A stretch of 64,000 nucleotides of DNA from Wuchereria bancrofti. Lineage: Eukaryota; Nematoda; Chromadorea; Rhabditida; Onchocercidae. The position numbers and the translations under genes were made by a program. The notes beneath the pieces are model-generated. The model was not told where the DNA came from. It made no database searches and saw only the letters and a program-made list of their open reading frames with translations. Below, piece by piece: positions 63,701 to 64,000 of this stretch (its first letter is position 1; each line of letters starts with the position of its first letter). The stretch lies in the NCBI GenBank assembly GCA_005281725.1, contig SSBO01000004.1:248001-312000 (forward strand), given 5' to 3'.

Positions 63701-64000
63701 AAAAAAAAATAATATGCAATATTTCAGTGAGCTTTAATTGAAAACCTGGAAAGAAGATAAATTTAATTTTTTTGGTTCACTTAAATTATGTTTCAAATTA
63801 ATTAATAAAATCGTTTATGAAAAAAAAAGAAAATAATTGAAATGAGTTTGAGTTGCAAACTTTCAAAACACATTTGCACTTACCATATGCTATTTATACC
63901 ATTACATCAAATAAAATTAAAAAATAAAAAAATTTAATTAATTAAGAAAACGAACAGAAATAAGTGTACAAAAAAAATTTTTCAAAAAATAAAAAATAAG
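60724..64000. other. AT-rich intergenic region
   Basis: Contains the presumed INCENP 3' UTR, then 3 kb of very AT-rich DNA with ATT units near 61070-61092 and a GA-rich tract near 61800-61840. The only notable frame (61461-61643, minus) is Lys/Phe-rich, low-complexity and unsupported. No gene or RNA recognised. Confidence 0.55.

Overview
The window is nuclear DNA from a nematode, most likely a spirurid or filarial worm. It is strongly AT-rich. Genes have 2-14 short exons, and their introns end in TTTCAG/TTTTAG-type acceptors. Most first coding exons have such an acceptor 0-13 bases before the ATG, as expected if mRNAs receive a spliced leader. Encoded proteins match metazoan families at nematode-like lengths. 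The species cannot be fixed from the sequence. No bacterial operon, CRISPR array, rRNA or intact mobile element was seen. Gene models below were built by hand from splice sites and checked for reading phase and total length divisible by three.

Layout. 1-3251: AT-rich intergenic. 3252-4801 (-): a 160-residue protein with a C-terminal membrane segment. 5773-8337 (+): an apolipoprotein-L-family protein, divergent from the previous gene, followed 12 bases later by a possible two-exon micro-ORF (8350-8555). 9393-14506 (+): a PPWD1/CYN-15-type WD40-cyclophilin of the spliceosome. 14507-18342: no gene found. 18343-18413 (+): tRNA-Gly(CCC), touching a decayed non-LTR retrotransposon on the other strand (about 18420-18930). 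19388-25234: a confused assembly region around a single N (20762). One version has a 234-bp AAT-rich piece, the other a 3.3-kb piece carrying a candidate three-exon gene (21761-23190). 25541-25812: a 23-bp minisatellite. 29236-32648 (-): an ARHGAP1-type protein with CRAL-TRIO and RhoGAP domains. 34259-38521 (+): CDC14 phosphatase. 40424-43788 (-): RCC1/RAN-3, convergent with cdc-14. 46628-50877 (+): a FAF1/UBXN-3-type UBA-UAS-UBX protein, divergent from ran-3. 52586-53071 (+): a single-exon membrane protein with a thrombospondin-1-like motif. 53257-60723 (+): an INCENP/ICP-1 gene whose first three exons are present twice on either side of a second single N (54961). 60724-64000: AT-rich intergenic.

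Functions. Four of the genes belong to chromosome and cell-division biology: CDC14 (anaphase phosphatase), RCC1 (Ran exchange factor), INCENP (scaffold of Aurora B) and FAF1/UBXN-3 (p97 cofactor in replisome removal in worms). They are separate transcription units, and clustering by function is not implied. The most consequential observations are the two N junctions, each flanked by duplicated sequence (likely unmerged contigs or haplotypes), the divergent INCENP, a GC-AG intron required by the UBX frame, and several candidate short secreted peptides or membrane proteins that automated annotation would probably miss.
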